64,000 nt of DNA from Candidatus Heimdallarchaeota archaeon (GCA_016840095.1 JAEOSZ010000040.1:1-64000), one strand, 5' to 3'. Positions 53,929-63,682 are shown, counted from the stretch's first letter. The notes: generated from the letters alone by a model not told the origin. Program-made: numbers and translations.

Positions 53929-54156
53929 TACTCTTTCTTTCTCATTCTTAGTGTAAACCTTGTTAGTTTGTTTGAAATTCAAGAAAATCCGACTAATTGA
54001 TCAATAGATTACATATTTTTTAATGCTTTCTAGTTAGAAAGAGAATACATATTAATTAAGAATAGACAGATTAAAGATGAATTTAAGCTACTAAAAAGAC
54101 CAATAAAATTGCGAATACCAATACCGTTATTATGATGTTTCTCTAATCAGTTTATT

Positions 54157-54783
54157 ATGTCTCGCAAGAAGAAAATCTTCGTCATTGTATTCAGTATATT
54201 CTTTGCAATTGCTGCAAGTTTTGGAGGTTTTGTTCTATACAAATTATGGCCTGCTACTTTGGAAAGAGGTCCTCCCAGTATGGATTTTCCAATTCAAGAT
54301 CCAGATGTCATACACATTCTTGGAGGTTATGGTTATGTTCCGTGGGGTATAGATACTCACAATGGCATTGATTATGGGTGTAATGCTTCTGTTTACATTG
54401 TTGCTTGGTGTGACTTACGTGTAACTGGATTGAAAACTTGGTTTAATGATGGTGGAGGGCACTGGCAGACAAATGTTGGTCTTTCATATAATTGGAAATA
54501 CACTTTCGATTGTGTCTTTGAATCATGGGCACTAAACGAGACTTATGGAAATCTCCAACGAGCTGATATTTATGTAAAAGTTGGTCAAAAAATTTCAAGA
54601 GGAGACATCATTGGTAAACTACTTTATCATGGTGAAGGTACTCATATTCATTTTGGAATGAAAGAAAGTGGAAATGATGTTTGCCCGTACTTATTCCTCT
54701 CTCCATCTGCTAAGCTTCAATTCGATTCCTTGTGGATTAATTATGGTTCATGTCCAATTGTATGTAATACCACACTTAGCTAA
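54157..54783 (+). CDS. Exported M23/LytM-fold peptidase-like protein
   Basis: 208 residues. N-terminal helix (5-30) then an M23-like domain: 'DTHNGIDYGCNASVYIVAW' gives HxxxD and 'GEGTHIHFGMKES' gives the HxH zinc motif. These are the metal ligands of lysostaphin-type endopeptidases, which cut peptidoglycan in bacteria. Archaea lack that wall, so the target may be other cells or a surface peptide; could have been gained from bacteria. Inserted between the branching enzyme and its duplicated tail. Confidence 0.8.
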   Translation: MSRKKKIFVIVFSIFFAIAASFGGFVLYKLWPATLERGPPSMDFPIQDPDVIHILGGYGYVPWGIDTHNGIDYGCNASVYIVAWCDLRVTGLKTWFNDGGGHWQTNVGLSYNWKYTFDCVFESWALNETYGNLQRADIYVKVGQKISRGDIIGKLLYHGEGTHIHFGMKESGNDVCPYLFLSPSAKLQFDSLWINYGSCPIVCNTTLS

Positions 54784-54926
54784 CATTAAATGTAATTTAT
54801 ACTATTAAACTGGGAATTGATTTTATTCTTATTAAAACCATCCTTAAACACCTTTAACATCTAAAGACAACCCTAGTTTAGATAACTTATATATTGTCGA
54901 AACTTTTCCTTATATCCTTCATCAGT

Positions 54927-54986
54927 ACGAAAAAGGAAGATAGTATTGCTTGGGAGCAAGATGTCTATAAATGGTTCGAGCACTAA
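54927..54986 (+). pseudogene. Remnant 3' end of a GH57 branching-enzyme gene
   Basis: Sixty bases encode TKKEDSIAWEQDVYKWFEH and a stop, which matches the last residues of 52204 (EKEDSIAWEQDVYKWFELP) with only third-base and end differences. No upstream homologous sequence continues. It is the leftover of a duplication or of a former second copy. Confidence 0.8.
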
Positions 54987-54994
54987 TTTTAAAC

Positions 54995-56461
54995 TTACAT
55001 CTTGATCTTCTTTATTTTTGCTTTTAGATAGACCTTTTGCCATTGTTTAGCTGCATTGTTCCAAGAGAAATCTTTGTTCATAATATTTTTCTGAAGTTTA
55101 ACAAATTTAGCTTTATCTTTTTTGTAAAGATTAACTGCTCTTTCAATTGCATCAAACATATCATCAGCATTTATCCTATCAAACACAAACCCAGAACCTT
55201 CTCCTGTTTCCTCATTATAATTCTGAACTGTATCTGATAAACCACCTGTATTTCTTACAATTGGTACAGTTCCATAAAGCATTGAATAAAGTTGGTTTAA
55301 ACCACAAGGTTCGTATCTACTTGGCATTAGGAAGAAGTCTGCTCCTGCTTCGATTTGGTGAGCTAATCTATTATCAAATTCAATGTTGATTGAACAATCT
55401 TGACTATATTTCTTTTCTCTGTTTTTGAAATTCTTTTCGATTTTGGAATCACCAGTACCTAAAAGAACAAACTGCACACCTAAATCCATAATTTTCTTGA
55501 ATTTCTTCGAAACTAAATCCAATCCTTTTTGAGTAGCTAATCTAGAAATTATTCCTATCATTGGTTTATCTGAAACATCTAGATTGAGTTTATCTTGTAA
55601 ATAGTTTTTACATTCTTCTTTTCCTTTCAAACTCCTTGAATCATAATTTTTTGGAATTAACTCATCTGTTTTAGGATTCCACTCAGTTAGGTCTATTCCA
55701 TGAACAATACCATAAAGATCATCCTTTCTTGTCTTAATTACCTTCTCTAATCCATAGCCAAATTGCTTGGTTTGAATTTCTTCTGCATATTTAGAACTTA
55801 CTGTAGTCAGAACATCTGTATAAACTATTCCAGCTTTCATGAAATTAAAGACACCATGAAATCCTAGAAGATCATCATTAAGATAGATTTCTGGAATATT
55901 TGCGTCTTTAATTGTTTCAAATCCATACACGCCTTGGTAACCAATGTTGTGAATAGTGAAAACTGACTTTGCATCCTTGAATAATTCATGTTCTTTGTAA
56001 TCAGTTTTTAGGAAGAATGGAAGTAATCCTGAATGCCAATCATTTACATGAAATATGTCAACAGGTGCTTCAATAAGTTCTAAAGCTGTGAAAATTGATT
56101 TCACAAAACTAATGAATCTAATTGGGCTATCTGGGTAATCTTCACCATCTTCTCCAACATAAATGCCTTTTCTATACAAGTAAGCATTTTTGATGAAATA
56201 AACAGGAATTGTACTATCTGGGTGAATAGTTTCGTACAAATCAAAAATAACTTCTGATTCATTTCCTATCGGTGCTAAAAGATCTTTTTTTACCAGTTTG
56301 ATATCATGTTTTTTAACATCTACACTTTTGTAGAGAGGTGTAAATATGATTACTTTGTGCCCTAATTTTTCCATTGCTTTTGGAATAGCAGATGAAACAT
56401 CTCCTAAACCACCAGTTTTTGAGTAAGGTACAACTTCAGCAGATACAAATACTATCTTCAT
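54995..56461 (-). CDS. glgA: Glycogen (starch) synthase, GT5
   Basis: 488 residues. Opens 'MKIVFVSAEVVPYSKTGGLGDV' (KTGGL ADP-glucose site), 'HVNDWHSGLLPFFL', 'FTIHNIGYQG', and 'MPSRYEPCGLNQLYSMLYGTVPIVRNTGGLSDTV' (acceptor Glu region). Extends alpha-1,4-glucan from ADP- or UDP-glucose. Overlaps the GH57 gene upstream by 4 bases (ATGA), so they are co-translated. Confidence 0.95.
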   Translation of the reverse strand: MKIVFVSAEVVPYSKTGGLGDVSSAIPKAMEKLGHKVIIFTPLYKSVDVKKHDIKLVKKDLLAPIGNESEVIFDLYETIHPDSTIPVYFIKNAYLYRKGIYVGEDGEDYPDSPIRFISFVKSIFTALELIEAPVDIFHVNDWHSGLLPFFLKTDYKEHELFKDAKSVFTIHNIGYQGVYGFETIKDANIPEIYLNDDLLGFHGVFNFMKAGIVYTDVLTTVSSKYAEEIQTKQFGYGLEKVIKTRKDDLYGIVHGIDLTEWNPKTDELIPKNYDSRSLKGKEECKNYLQDKLNLDVSDKPMIGIISRLATQKGLDLVSKKFKKIMDLGVQFVLLGTGDSKIEKNFKNREKKYSQDCSINIEFDNRLAHQIEAGADFFLMPSRYEPCGLNQLYSMLYGTVPIVRNTGGLSDTVQNYNEETGEGSGFVFDRINADDMFDAIERAVNLYKKDKAKFVKLQKNIMNKDFSWNNAAKQWQKVYLKAKIKKIKM

Positions 56462-57606
56462 TTCTGTTCCTCTATTTTAGATACTATATCTATTATCCTT
56501 TTAATTATGTCGTTTGATAGATTAAAAATTATTTGTTGCGAATCTTCAGATAAATCTTCTATCATCTTACCTAAAGCATTTCGTTGGTATTTCAAACCTG
56601 TATGAATTAACTCTTGACTCCAGCTGTATCTAGAAGCCCACCAAAATTGACAAGAATACTGAGCAGCATGATATTCATCCAGCCAGTCTCCAGTGGTCAA
56701 ATATTGTTTTATCTGGTCTAATAACCGGATATGAGTGTGTTGTAGCTGATGTATTGGGTTTCTAGAATCATCCCAAAGAGGATATGGAATACTCTCTTTA
56801 AGATCTTCCTCGGAAGTTGACCAGGATGTAGGAGTTATATCTGTTATCACTCTAGTTATAGGATAATTTGCTGCACATTTGGATAATGTGAGTGTATCAA
56901 CCACAGCTGCTAATCCAAAGAAAAATTCAAAATAGTCTTCATGGTGTTCTCCGAAAGTTTCTAAATCCATAGCTAAAACTATAGGGTAATTCCTCATCTT
57001 AAATTTAATCTGAAGTTCTCTAAGACCTAATGATACATCTCTTTTGAAGTGATCAAATGAAATTTTGTTACTAATTTCTTTATCTCGTTTGATTGTTAGA
57101 ATGGACTTTCCATTTTCTAGAAAATAATTTCCGCCAACTAATTGGTAATAACTATTATCTGGGACAACCATAATTTCATACTTTTTCTCTATAATTTGAG
57201 GAATAATATCTTTTGAGATTGCTAGTTCTGGGGGAAAGAAAACTCTGGTATTTAATCCTAATATATTCTGAATGAATTCTTTCTGTTTTCCTATTTGGTA
57301 TTTCTGATTATCAATAGAAATCAAAGGTAAAAGAGGATGATAAAATGCTGATCCCATCAACTCAATTTGTCCAGTCAAAATCGCTTTTTCAATTAATGTT
57401 AAAACATCTGGGTAATCAACAGCTAATTTCTCTAATAAGCAACCTGAGATGTTCAGTGTGATTCTAATATTTTTATTGTTTAACAAGTTTTCAAAAAATG
57501 GAATGTAACAATTAGTAATGATTCTTTCAAGAATCTCTCTTTTCTGAGTTATAGGTTGGTAAGCATGTAGAATAAAGACTACTGGAACAGATCCTCTGAT
57601 TGCCAT
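56458..57606 (-). CDS. GH57 alpha-amylase/4-alpha-glucanotransferase-type glycosidase
   Basis: 382 residues. N-terminal 'VVFILHAYQPITQ', nucleophile Glu in 'RVFFPPELAIS' and the catalytic Asp in 'VLAMDLETFGEHH'. Shorter than amylopullulanases; similar to the GH57 proteins often found beside glgA in archaea. It likely trims or transfers alpha-glucan. It overlaps glgA by 4 bases and lies 21 bases after the GalT-like gene. Confidence 0.85.
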   Translation of the reverse strand: MAIRGSVPVVFILHAYQPITQKREILERIITNCYIPFFENLLNNKNIRITLNISGCLLEKLAVDYPDVLTLIEKAILTGQIELMGSAFYHPLLPLISIDNQKYQIGKQKEFIQNILGLNTRVFFPPELAISKDIIPQIIEKKYEIMVVPDNSYYQLVGGNYFLENGKSILTIKRDKEISNKISFDHFKRDVSLGLRELQIKFKMRNYPIVLAMDLETFGEHHEDYFEFFFGLAAVVDTLTLSKCAANYPITRVITDITPTSWSTSEEDLKESIPYPLWDDSRNPIHQLQHTHIRLLDQIKQYLTTGDWLDEYHAAQYSCQFWWASRYSWSQELIHTGLKYQRNALGKMIEDLSEDSQQIIFNLSNDIIKRIIDIVSKIEEQK

Positions 57607-57627
57607 TACTATTCCCCAATATTTGGC

Positions 57628-58830
57628 TTATTTAGTCTCTTTTAAGCTTTCTCTCATAATTTCTGCAACATCTTCAGGAAACATTGTAGCTATTCTATAG
57701 GTTTCCATAATCTCAGCACCACCAATTCTCTGAATTGGTATGATGTCAATTATCATGTGCATTCCAGAATCATAACCAATATTATCCTGTCTAAACAAGA
57801 TGTTTCTATCTTGTAAGAGATGCATACTTGGGCTAGTTCCTTTAATGAAATTATCAAGAGCTTTGTTTGCATAAACTAGTGCTTCTGCTAAATCAGTTAT
57901 TTGCTTATCATCAAGATAAATAAATTGAGATACATGTCTTTTGGGAAAAATTCTAAGTTGACCATCTCTTTCTGGTGAAAAAGCTGTAACTACTAACCAT
58001 TCTCCATTTTCAAACACTTTTCTTTCTTTAACAAGTAAATCCTGACCAATTGGATCTATTACCTTTTTATCAGCTTTTGATAATTCACAAGCTAAGCAAT
58101 AGTTGAGATTGTTTTTCAGCTTCTTATGGAAACCTGGAACACTTAGGAAACCTAATGAAGTCCACCCATGTCCGATTTCATTAGCGTAGATGTATGTCTG
58201 TGAATGTAGATGGCATATACTCGCTCCTGCTTCTTCTCCTATATTAAAGAAGTGCAAAATAGTTAACTTATCTGTATCATATTTTGCTTTTAGTTCAGAA
58301 ATAGAATTCTTTTGAGCTAAACGTGTTGTTAAAAGAAGCTGTTCTACCTCAGAAATTGGTACTTCAGATAGAGTATCATAATGATTTACAAGAAGATGAA
58401 CTAAACCGACTCCAACACTCTTATCTCTAACTGAAGTTATTTGCTGAACATTGTCATAAAGAACCCTAGCCATTGGTGTGAATAAGTTAACTATGGAAAT
58501 GGCGTTAAATTCACTTAAAATAGCTTTTGAAGAGTTTATACTTAGAGCATCTTCCTCCTTAGAAGTGTCTTTAGAAATGATAACAGCTGGAAGTTTTCCT
58601 TCCACAACTTTGCAGAAAGAATCATCTCGTGGAGAATGGATGATTTCCTCTTTGTCATTATTATGTTCAAATGGTCGTTTTCCTCTAACAGGAGAAAATT
58701 GTGTAATATGCCCTACCTTTGTGCTAAATTCGTTAATTATTGTTCTGAAAGAATCGAACCTTTCCAAAGGCATGTTTTCTATGTTTTTGTAAATACCCCA
58801 GTGACCTTCCTCTACCAAATAGTTCACCAT
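57628..58830 (-). CDS. GalT/UTP-hexose-1-phosphate uridylyltransferase-type protein
   Basis: 400 residues. HIT-superfamily active loop 'EAGASICHLHSQTYIY' (HxHxQ type), a metal-binding Cys pair 'CLACEL' and a C-terminal 'MHMIIDIIP' typical of GalT-like nucleotidyltransferases. It transfers a nucleotide to or from sugar-1-phosphate, giving NDP-glucose for GlgA or recovering it. Start of a three-gene minus-strand glucan operon (57628, 56458, 54995). Confidence 0.85.
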   Translation of the reverse strand: MVNYLVEEGHWGIYKNIENMPLERFDSFRTIINEFSTKVGHITQFSPVRGKRPFEHNNDKEEIIHSPRDDSFCKVVEGKLPAVIISKDTSKEEDALSINSSKAILSEFNAISIVNLFTPMARVLYDNVQQITSVRDKSVGVGLVHLLVNHYDTLSEVPISEVEQLLLTTRLAQKNSISELKAKYDTDKLTILHFFNIGEEAGASICHLHSQTYIYANEIGHGWTSLGFLSVPGFHKKLKNNLNYCLACELSKADKKVIDPIGQDLLVKERKVFENGEWLVVTAFSPERDGQLRIFPKRHVSQFIYLDDKQITDLAEALVYANKALDNFIKGTSPSMHLLQDRNILFRQDNIGYDSGMHMIIDIIPIQRIGGAEIMETYRIATMFPEDVAEIMRESLKETK

Positions 58831-58936
58831 TAACTAGACACATTGCCAAAAGTATGGTTCTTAAAATTGGCGATAGGACTCCTTTTTGTTATCTCTTCGT
58901 AAAATAAGATTTTTAAACTCAAATGATGAACTAGAC

Positions 58937-59587
58937 ATGAAATGTTGTGAGGTTATGCTAGGAAAGACTCATACTATTAATCCAATTCTCTTCAAAGATA
59001 TGATGATAAAAAGTGAAGAACAAATCTTGAAAGAAAAAGAAAACATCAATGCAATCAATGTTTTTCCAATACCTGATGGTGATACTGGATCCAATATCTA
59101 TTACACTCTACGAGCAATTGTAGAAGAAGTAAAATCGATTGATGAAGGAAGTGTGGACAAAGTCTTCCAAGCAATTAGCAAGGGGAGTTTTATTGGAGCT
59201 AAAGGAAACTCAGGAGTAATTTACTCACAATTTCTGATAGGTGTAGTTGATTACCTTGATACCGTCGATAGTGTCACTCCAACATCTTTTACACATGCTC
59301 TTAAGGATGGAACAGAGTTTGCCTATGAATCTGTTCTAAACCCAACTGAAGGAACTATACTAACTGTAATGAAAGAGGTAACTACAAAAGCAGCTGAACT
59401 TATTGCAGATAATCCTGAGATTGGATGGGCTGATTTTATCAATGGTCTAGTTGAGATAAGCTGGGATTGTCTCGAACGAACCAAAGAAATGCTGGATGTT
59501 CTAAAAGAAGCAAATGTTGTGGATGCAGGAGCAAAAGGTTTTGTACATATACTAGAATCATGGCGAGACATCATTGTCAGAGAATAA
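58937..59587 (+). CDS. DhaL/DAK2-domain protein (FakA N-terminal type)
   Basis: 216 residues from ATG 58937 (MKCCEVMLGKT); the listed start at 58886 lies near the TATA element gatttttaaac, so the ATG fits better. Typical: 'NVFPIPDGDTGSNIYYTL' (Mg-ADP Asp pair), 'GAKGNSGVIYSQFL', 'PTEGTILTVMKEV' and 'DAGAKGFVHIL'. Lacks FakA's C-terminal part and no DhaK is near, so its acceptor (dihydroxyacetone or fatty acid) is open. Confidence 0.85.
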   Translation: MKCCEVMLGKTHTINPILFKDMMIKSEEQILKEKENINAINVFPIPDGDTGSNIYYTLRAIVEEVKSIDEGSVDKVFQAISKGSFIGAKGNSGVIYSQFLIGVVDYLDTVDSVTPTSFTHALKDGTEFAYESVLNPTEGTILTVMKEVTTKAAELIADNPEIGWADFINGLVEISWDCLERTKEMLDVLKEANVVDAGAKGFVHILESWRDIIVRE

Positions 59588-59605
59588 TCTATAAAAGCTG
59601 ATTCG

Positions 59606-60121
59606 ATGCGTTTTTTCATTATTACAGGTAGAAGACATATAGGAAAAACAACTTTTGTCAAACAATTAATAGAAGAACTCAAGGAATTTTACACTATTGG
59701 AGGATTGCTTACAGTAGGTGTGAAAGAAAAAATGTTTTTGAACCTGAAGAATGACAAAAGTTTCCCTTATTACCAATCAAATGAGATAATTAAAGATCAG
59801 ATTGGAGATTATAAAATATCTGAAAAAGCAATTATGTTTGCAGAAGAAGCATTAAAGAAAGCTTCAGATGTAAAACTAGCAATCATAGATGAATTTGGAA
59901 GACTAGAGAGAGAGAAAAGAGGGCTGTATGAGGGTGTAAAAAAACTAGTAGAACTTATTCGAGACAAGCAAGAGACAGTACTGTTAATGATAGTCCAAAT
60001 TGATGTAATAGAAGATGCGAAAGTTTTACTTGAGTTAGAACCTGAAAAGATTTGGGAACTAAAAAAAGATTCCAGTAATGAGAAAGTAAAATTTGAGATT
60101 AAAAAAATGATAGAAAATTAA
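59606..60121 (+). CDS. THEP1-like nucleoside triphosphatase
   Basis: 171 residues. P-loop 'ITGRRHIGKTTF' (~6-17), a Walker B 'LAIIDEFGRLEREKRG' near 93, as in the archaeal/bacterial THEP1 (NTPase) family. Hydrolyses NTPs; its cellular role is not settled. Follows the DhaL gene by 18 bases on the same strand. Confidence 0.82.
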   Translation: MRFFIITGRRHIGKTTFVKQLIEELKEFYTIGGLLTVGVKEKMFLNLKNDKSFPYYQSNEIIKDQIGDYKISEKAIMFAEEALKKASDVKLAIIDEFGRLEREKRGLYEGVKKLVELIRDKQETVLLMIVQIDVIEDAKVLLELEPEKIWELKKDSSNEKVKFEIKKMIEN

Positions 60122-60308
60122 GCTAATGAGGGAGGGAGGGTTGTGAGAAATAAAACAAATTACTCACAACCAATCCATTAGTATCTTGGACTTATATAAA
60201 TTGATTCATTCTTATTATTTTCTAATAATAAATCTCACTCGTCTTTGTGATATTGTAGTTTTATTAAAAGGAGAAATATTTATTAGATATTGATTCTTCC
60301 AATGGAAT

Positions 60309-61607
60309 ATGAAGAGAGCAAAAACATATTTTATTATACTAATTATAGTCTTTCCACTGATTCTTAGCAAAATCAGTATAAATATAGGAACAGCAATATC
60401 TGTTGACAATCCAAATAATTCTCAAGAACTTGATTATATTCCTGTAGGAACACCAGCTCCTGATTTCAATATCACTGATGTTACCACTCATGTTTCATAT
60501 AATTTATCAGATTTTGTTGGCAAAATTGTAGTTGTATTCTTCTTTACAACTTGGTGTCCATACTGTAAATATGAGTACCCATATCTTCAAGAGTTATATA
60601 AAATGTACACACCAGATTTGATGGAAATTATTTTTGTTGATCCCGATGAAAGCGAAACCCAAAGTCAGGTTTCAAGTTTCAGAAACAATTGGGATATGGA
60701 TTGGATAGTTGGTTTAGATGATAACGACACAATTGCTAATGCATATGATGTTGGGGGATATCCTACAATGTTTATCTTGGATCAAACTCAAGAAGTTGTT
60801 CATGTTGAATATGGATGGGGTGAAGACAATTGGCCAGGACTTGTTTATTCAGTTTTTGCTTCACTAATGCCTGATGACGTTACTACACCATCTTTCAATT
60901 CAGTAACAATTTACAACGAAACTGAATTATCAATTTTCAATCCAACAATACGAGTTATTGCTAACATATCTGAAGACAGAACATTAGATTATGCTACATT
61001 ACGAGTTGATACTACTGAAGGATTAGATGAATTTTCTCTATATTTCACTAAAGAAGAAGGTTACTATTTAGTAAACCGAATCATAGAATTTGAACCTGAA
61101 TTTATCTATCTCATAGATGAAATGACGGTATCAATCAAAGTTGGAGATTTTTGGTCACATACTAATACTTCAGTAACCTCGTTACTCCCTATAACACAAT
61201 ATGTAGATGCTGCGGTACCAACATATTCAGATGTTTCAGTAGGTTATGTGCAAACTAGTTCAACTATATACAATGTAACAGTTTATGCAAGAATAGAAGA
61301 TGACTTAATGCTAACAAGAGCTGATTTACAATTGAAGAAAGGAACATCAACAGTAAGAGCAGTCTCTTTCGAGGATTATAATGGGACACATATGGTTGCA
61401 TCAGGAACTTTAATGAATAGTCTTGCAGAACCTTATGAATTAGTAGCTAGACTTGTACTTGAAGATGTTGCAGGAAATGAAGTGATTGGTGAATTTACGG
61501 TAGCTGATGCTCCTGAAACAGAAGAATCTAGTATGGAGCTTGCTCTAGTCTTTATAGGATTCATTTTCTCAGTTGTGGTGTTGAGAGAATTTAGAAAAAG
61601 AAAGTAA
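60309..61607 (+). CDS. Membrane-anchored TlpA-like thioredoxin with extra ectodomain
   Basis: 432 residues. Signal helix (about 5-27), then a TlpA/AhpC-type thioredoxin domain with CPYC in 'TTWCPYCKYEYPYLQEL', and cis-Pro in 'GGYPTMFILD'. From about 205 on a beta-rich domain of unknown type, then a C-terminal helix and RKRK. Extracytoplasmic thiol reductase or chaperone. Gap to the CcdA fusion is 70 bases. Confidence 0.85.
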   Translation: MKRAKTYFIILIIVFPLILSKISINIGTAISVDNPNNSQELDYIPVGTPAPDFNITDVTTHVSYNLSDFVGKIVVVFFFTTWCPYCKYEYPYLQELYKMYTPDLMEIIFVDPDESETQSQVSSFRNNWDMDWIVGLDDNDTIANAYDVGGYPTMFILDQTQEVVHVEYGWGEDNWPGLVYSVFASLMPDDVTTPSFNSVTIYNETELSIFNPTIRVIANISEDRTLDYATLRVDTTEGLDEFSLYFTKEEGYYLVNRIIEFEPEFIYLIDEMTVSIKVGDFWSHTNTSVTSLLPITQYVDAAVPTYSDVSVGYVQTSSTIYNVTVYARIEDDLMLTRADLQLKKGTSTVRAVSFEDYNGTHMVASGTLMNSLAEPYELVARLVLEDVAGNEVIGEFTVADAPETEESSMELALVFIGFIFSVVVLREFRKRK

Positions 61608-61644
61608 CACATTACTTTTCTTCTTTATTTTTTAGTAAACCAGA

Positions 61645-61655
61645 TATTTTTTAAA
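61645..61655 (+). promoter_or_regulatory. TATA box of the thioredoxin-CcdA gene
   Basis: ATTTTTTAAAT, 23-33 bases before GTG 61678, supports a leaderless transcript from GTG. Confidence 0.5.
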
Positions 61656-61677
61656 TGACCTTACTTCTTCCTTTTTC

Positions 61678-63132
61678 GTGAAGAGAGGACAAATAGCTTT
61701 AATCATAACTTTTGTAGTTATTATTGGTGGAGGTGTAGGAGTATATTTTCTCATTGAGTCCTTAGGGACCAAGACAACGATTGCACCAGATTATCAGCTT
61801 CAGAGTCTTAATGGTACAGATTTTACTATCTCTTCTCTCCAACCAAAAACAATTTTGTTGGATTTCATGAGCATTCCTTGCATTCCTTGCAAGGAGATGA
61901 ATCAGAGAATGATTGATTTACAAGCTGACACTGATCTTCAAGGAAAATTCACTGTTATTTCAATTGAAACATATACAAATACCTCTCTTATTGACCTTCA
62001 AAATCATGCAACTACTGAAAACATGACTTGGGCAGTTGCTATTGCTCCTGAAGGTATGCAAGCTGAGTACGGTGTTACTTTAATCCCAACTTTTGTAATA
62101 ATTAATGATGAAGGAAAAATAACCTATTTTCAAGAAGGATTAATAGCTTATGATACTCTTAAACAAGAACTACTGGATACTATTGAAGGTAGAAGTCAAG
62201 GTATAGAAATAACAAGCTATCAAGGCTTCATCATAGGTTTTGCAATTATAACAGCTTTTTCATCCTTTTTCTCTCCATGTTCTTTTCCATTGCTTCCAGG
62301 ATATGTAGCACATATCATGGGTATGGATATTAAGAAGAAAAAAGAAACAGAAGAAGAAATTGAGAAAAAACGTAATAAAGGTCGTATATTGGTCTATCCT
62401 CTGTTGGGTTTAAGCAGTGGAATAGGTATTCTTGTTAGTTATCTAATTCTTGGAGTGGTTGTCAGCTCAGTTGGAAATACAGTTCTTCCTTATGTTACAT
62501 ATTTTATGCCAATAATCGGTGGAATTTTTATAGTTCTAGGAATTCTGATGTTTACTCCATTGCAGTTTTCATTTTCTAGATTATTAGGATGGATTAGAAA
62601 AAGACAAATTTCTGCTGAAGACAAAAAAGAAGGTTCAAACTTCACAAACTTCTCAAGTACTTTTCTTTATGGACTAGGGTATGGAATTGCTTCCTTAGGT
62701 TGTAATGCTCCAATTTTTCTAGCTTTCAGTTTACAAGTTTCTTCCCAAGAGAAAGCAATTCAAATGGTATTTGCTTATGTAGCTTTTTCAGTAACAATCA
62801 TAGCTTTAATGGTAGGAGCTACAATCCTTATTAGCACCTCTAAAGATGCTTTTCTCCAAAAACTCAAAGCAAGCACAGAAACAATAAAGAAAATAAGTGG
62901 AGTGGTAATCGTAGCTGTTGGTATTTACCTCATCTTAGAATTCACTGTAGGGTCTTTATTTGGTATCGGAGTAGCATTAATGTTTGTAGGTTTAGCAGCA
63001 TTTACAGATCTCATATTCAGAGTGATTAAAAGAAAGTTTGAGCTATATTTAGGATTAGTAGAATTCATTTTAGGAGGGACTCTATTAGGGTTAGGAATAA
63101 CCTTATTATTAAGACATATACTAGGTGGATAG
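61678..63132 (+). CDS. Thioredoxin-CcdA/DsbD-type fusion
   Basis: 484 residues from GTG. N-terminal signal helix, then a thioredoxin-like domain with CIPC in 'IPCIPCKEMN', then the CcdA membrane part (about 185-484, 6-7 helices) with its conserved Cys in 'FFSPCSFPLLPGYVA' and 'GIASLGCNAPIFLA'. This moves reducing power from the cytosol to outside thioredoxins, probably to the TlpA-like protein next door. Domain order (thioredoxin first) differs from DsbD. Confidence 0.88.
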   Translation: MKRGQIALIITFVVIIGGGVGVYFLIESLGTKTTIAPDYQLQSLNGTDFTISSLQPKTILLDFMSIPCIPCKEMNQRMIDLQADTDLQGKFTVISIETYTNTSLIDLQNHATTENMTWAVAIAPEGMQAEYGVTLIPTFVIINDEGKITYFQEGLIAYDTLKQELLDTIEGRSQGIEITSYQGFIIGFAIITAFSSFFSPCSFPLLPGYVAHIMGMDIKKKKETEEEIEKKRNKGRILVYPLLGLSSGIGILVSYLILGVVVSSVGNTVLPYVTYFMPIIGGIFIVLGILMFTPLQFSFSRLLGWIRKRQISAEDKKEGSNFTNFSSTFLYGLGYGIASLGCNAPIFLAFSLQVSSQEKAIQMVFAYVAFSVTIIALMVGATILISTSKDAFLQKLKASTETIKKISGVVIVAVGIYLILEFTVGSLFGIGVALMFVGLAAFTDLIFRVIKRKFELYLGLVEFILGGTLLGLGITLLLRHILGG

Positions 63133-63136
63133 AATA

Positions 63137-63682
63137 ATGAAAATTAAGTATAAATCTTTGGTATTATTGGTTATTGGCTTACTAGCTTTAGCAACTATTA
63201 CTAATGTAGAAGTAAGTGCATCAATTGATTACGGAATTAGTGAAATCACACATTCTCCTGAAACTTTGCAGAAAGGTCAAAACATGACTGTTGAAGTAAT
63301 TTTTGACAATACTACAGATGTAGATATTGTAAGACTTTTGATTTGTACTCTTAGTCCTAGTTTTGTTTGTGAACCTCAACCAATAGTCATGGATAATATT
63401 TCTGCTATAACCTATTCTGCTGATTTTCTTATTGAATATGATGAAGGCACTGAAGTGGGATACCATATCCAAATAATCTATCTAAATGCTACATCAATAT
63501 TGATCCCAGATACATCAGATTTCCTTGGTAAGGAGATAGTTGAACCAATAACAGATGAATTCTTTTTTAGTGCTGGAGTAGTTGGTGGAATAAATAAAAC
63601 TGGTTGTTGTGGAATATTTAGTACTGTTCTAGCAGTAGTAGCTTCAACAATTATACTCAAAAAGAAAAAGAAACACAACTAG
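63137..63682 (+). CDS. Exported surface protein with C-terminal anchor, unknown
   Basis: 181 residues from ATG 63137; ggtgg (63124-63128) in the end of the CcdA gene serves as Shine-Dalgarno-like sequence. Signal peptide, then an Ig-like beta domain ('LQKGQNMTVEVIFDNTTDVDIVRLLICTL'), Cys pairs (C..C in 'LICTLSPSFVCEPQP', then 'GCCG') and a C-terminal helix ending KKKKKHN. Its Cys residues may be substrates of the neighbouring redox proteins. Confidence 0.7.
   Translation: MKIKYKSLVLLVIGLLALATITNVEVSASIDYGISEITHSPETLQKGQNMTVEVIFDNTTDVDIVRLLICTLSPSFVCEPQPIVMDNISAITYSADFLIEYDEGTEVGYHIQIIYLNATSILIPDTSDFLGKEIVEPITDEFFFSAGVVGGINKTGCCGIFSTVLAVVASTIILKKKKKHN

Noticed and set aside
53905-53930. tRNA T-loop-like ggttcgaac
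   Set aside because: It lies in the coding end of the branching enzyme and no acceptor or anticodon stem surrounds it.
58478-58792. 104-residue plus-strand ORF inside the GalT-like gene
   Set aside because: Antisense shadow of a well-supported enzyme.
59323-59682. 119-residue minus-strand ORF
   Set aside because: Antisense to the DhaL-domain and THEP1 genes, without own motifs.
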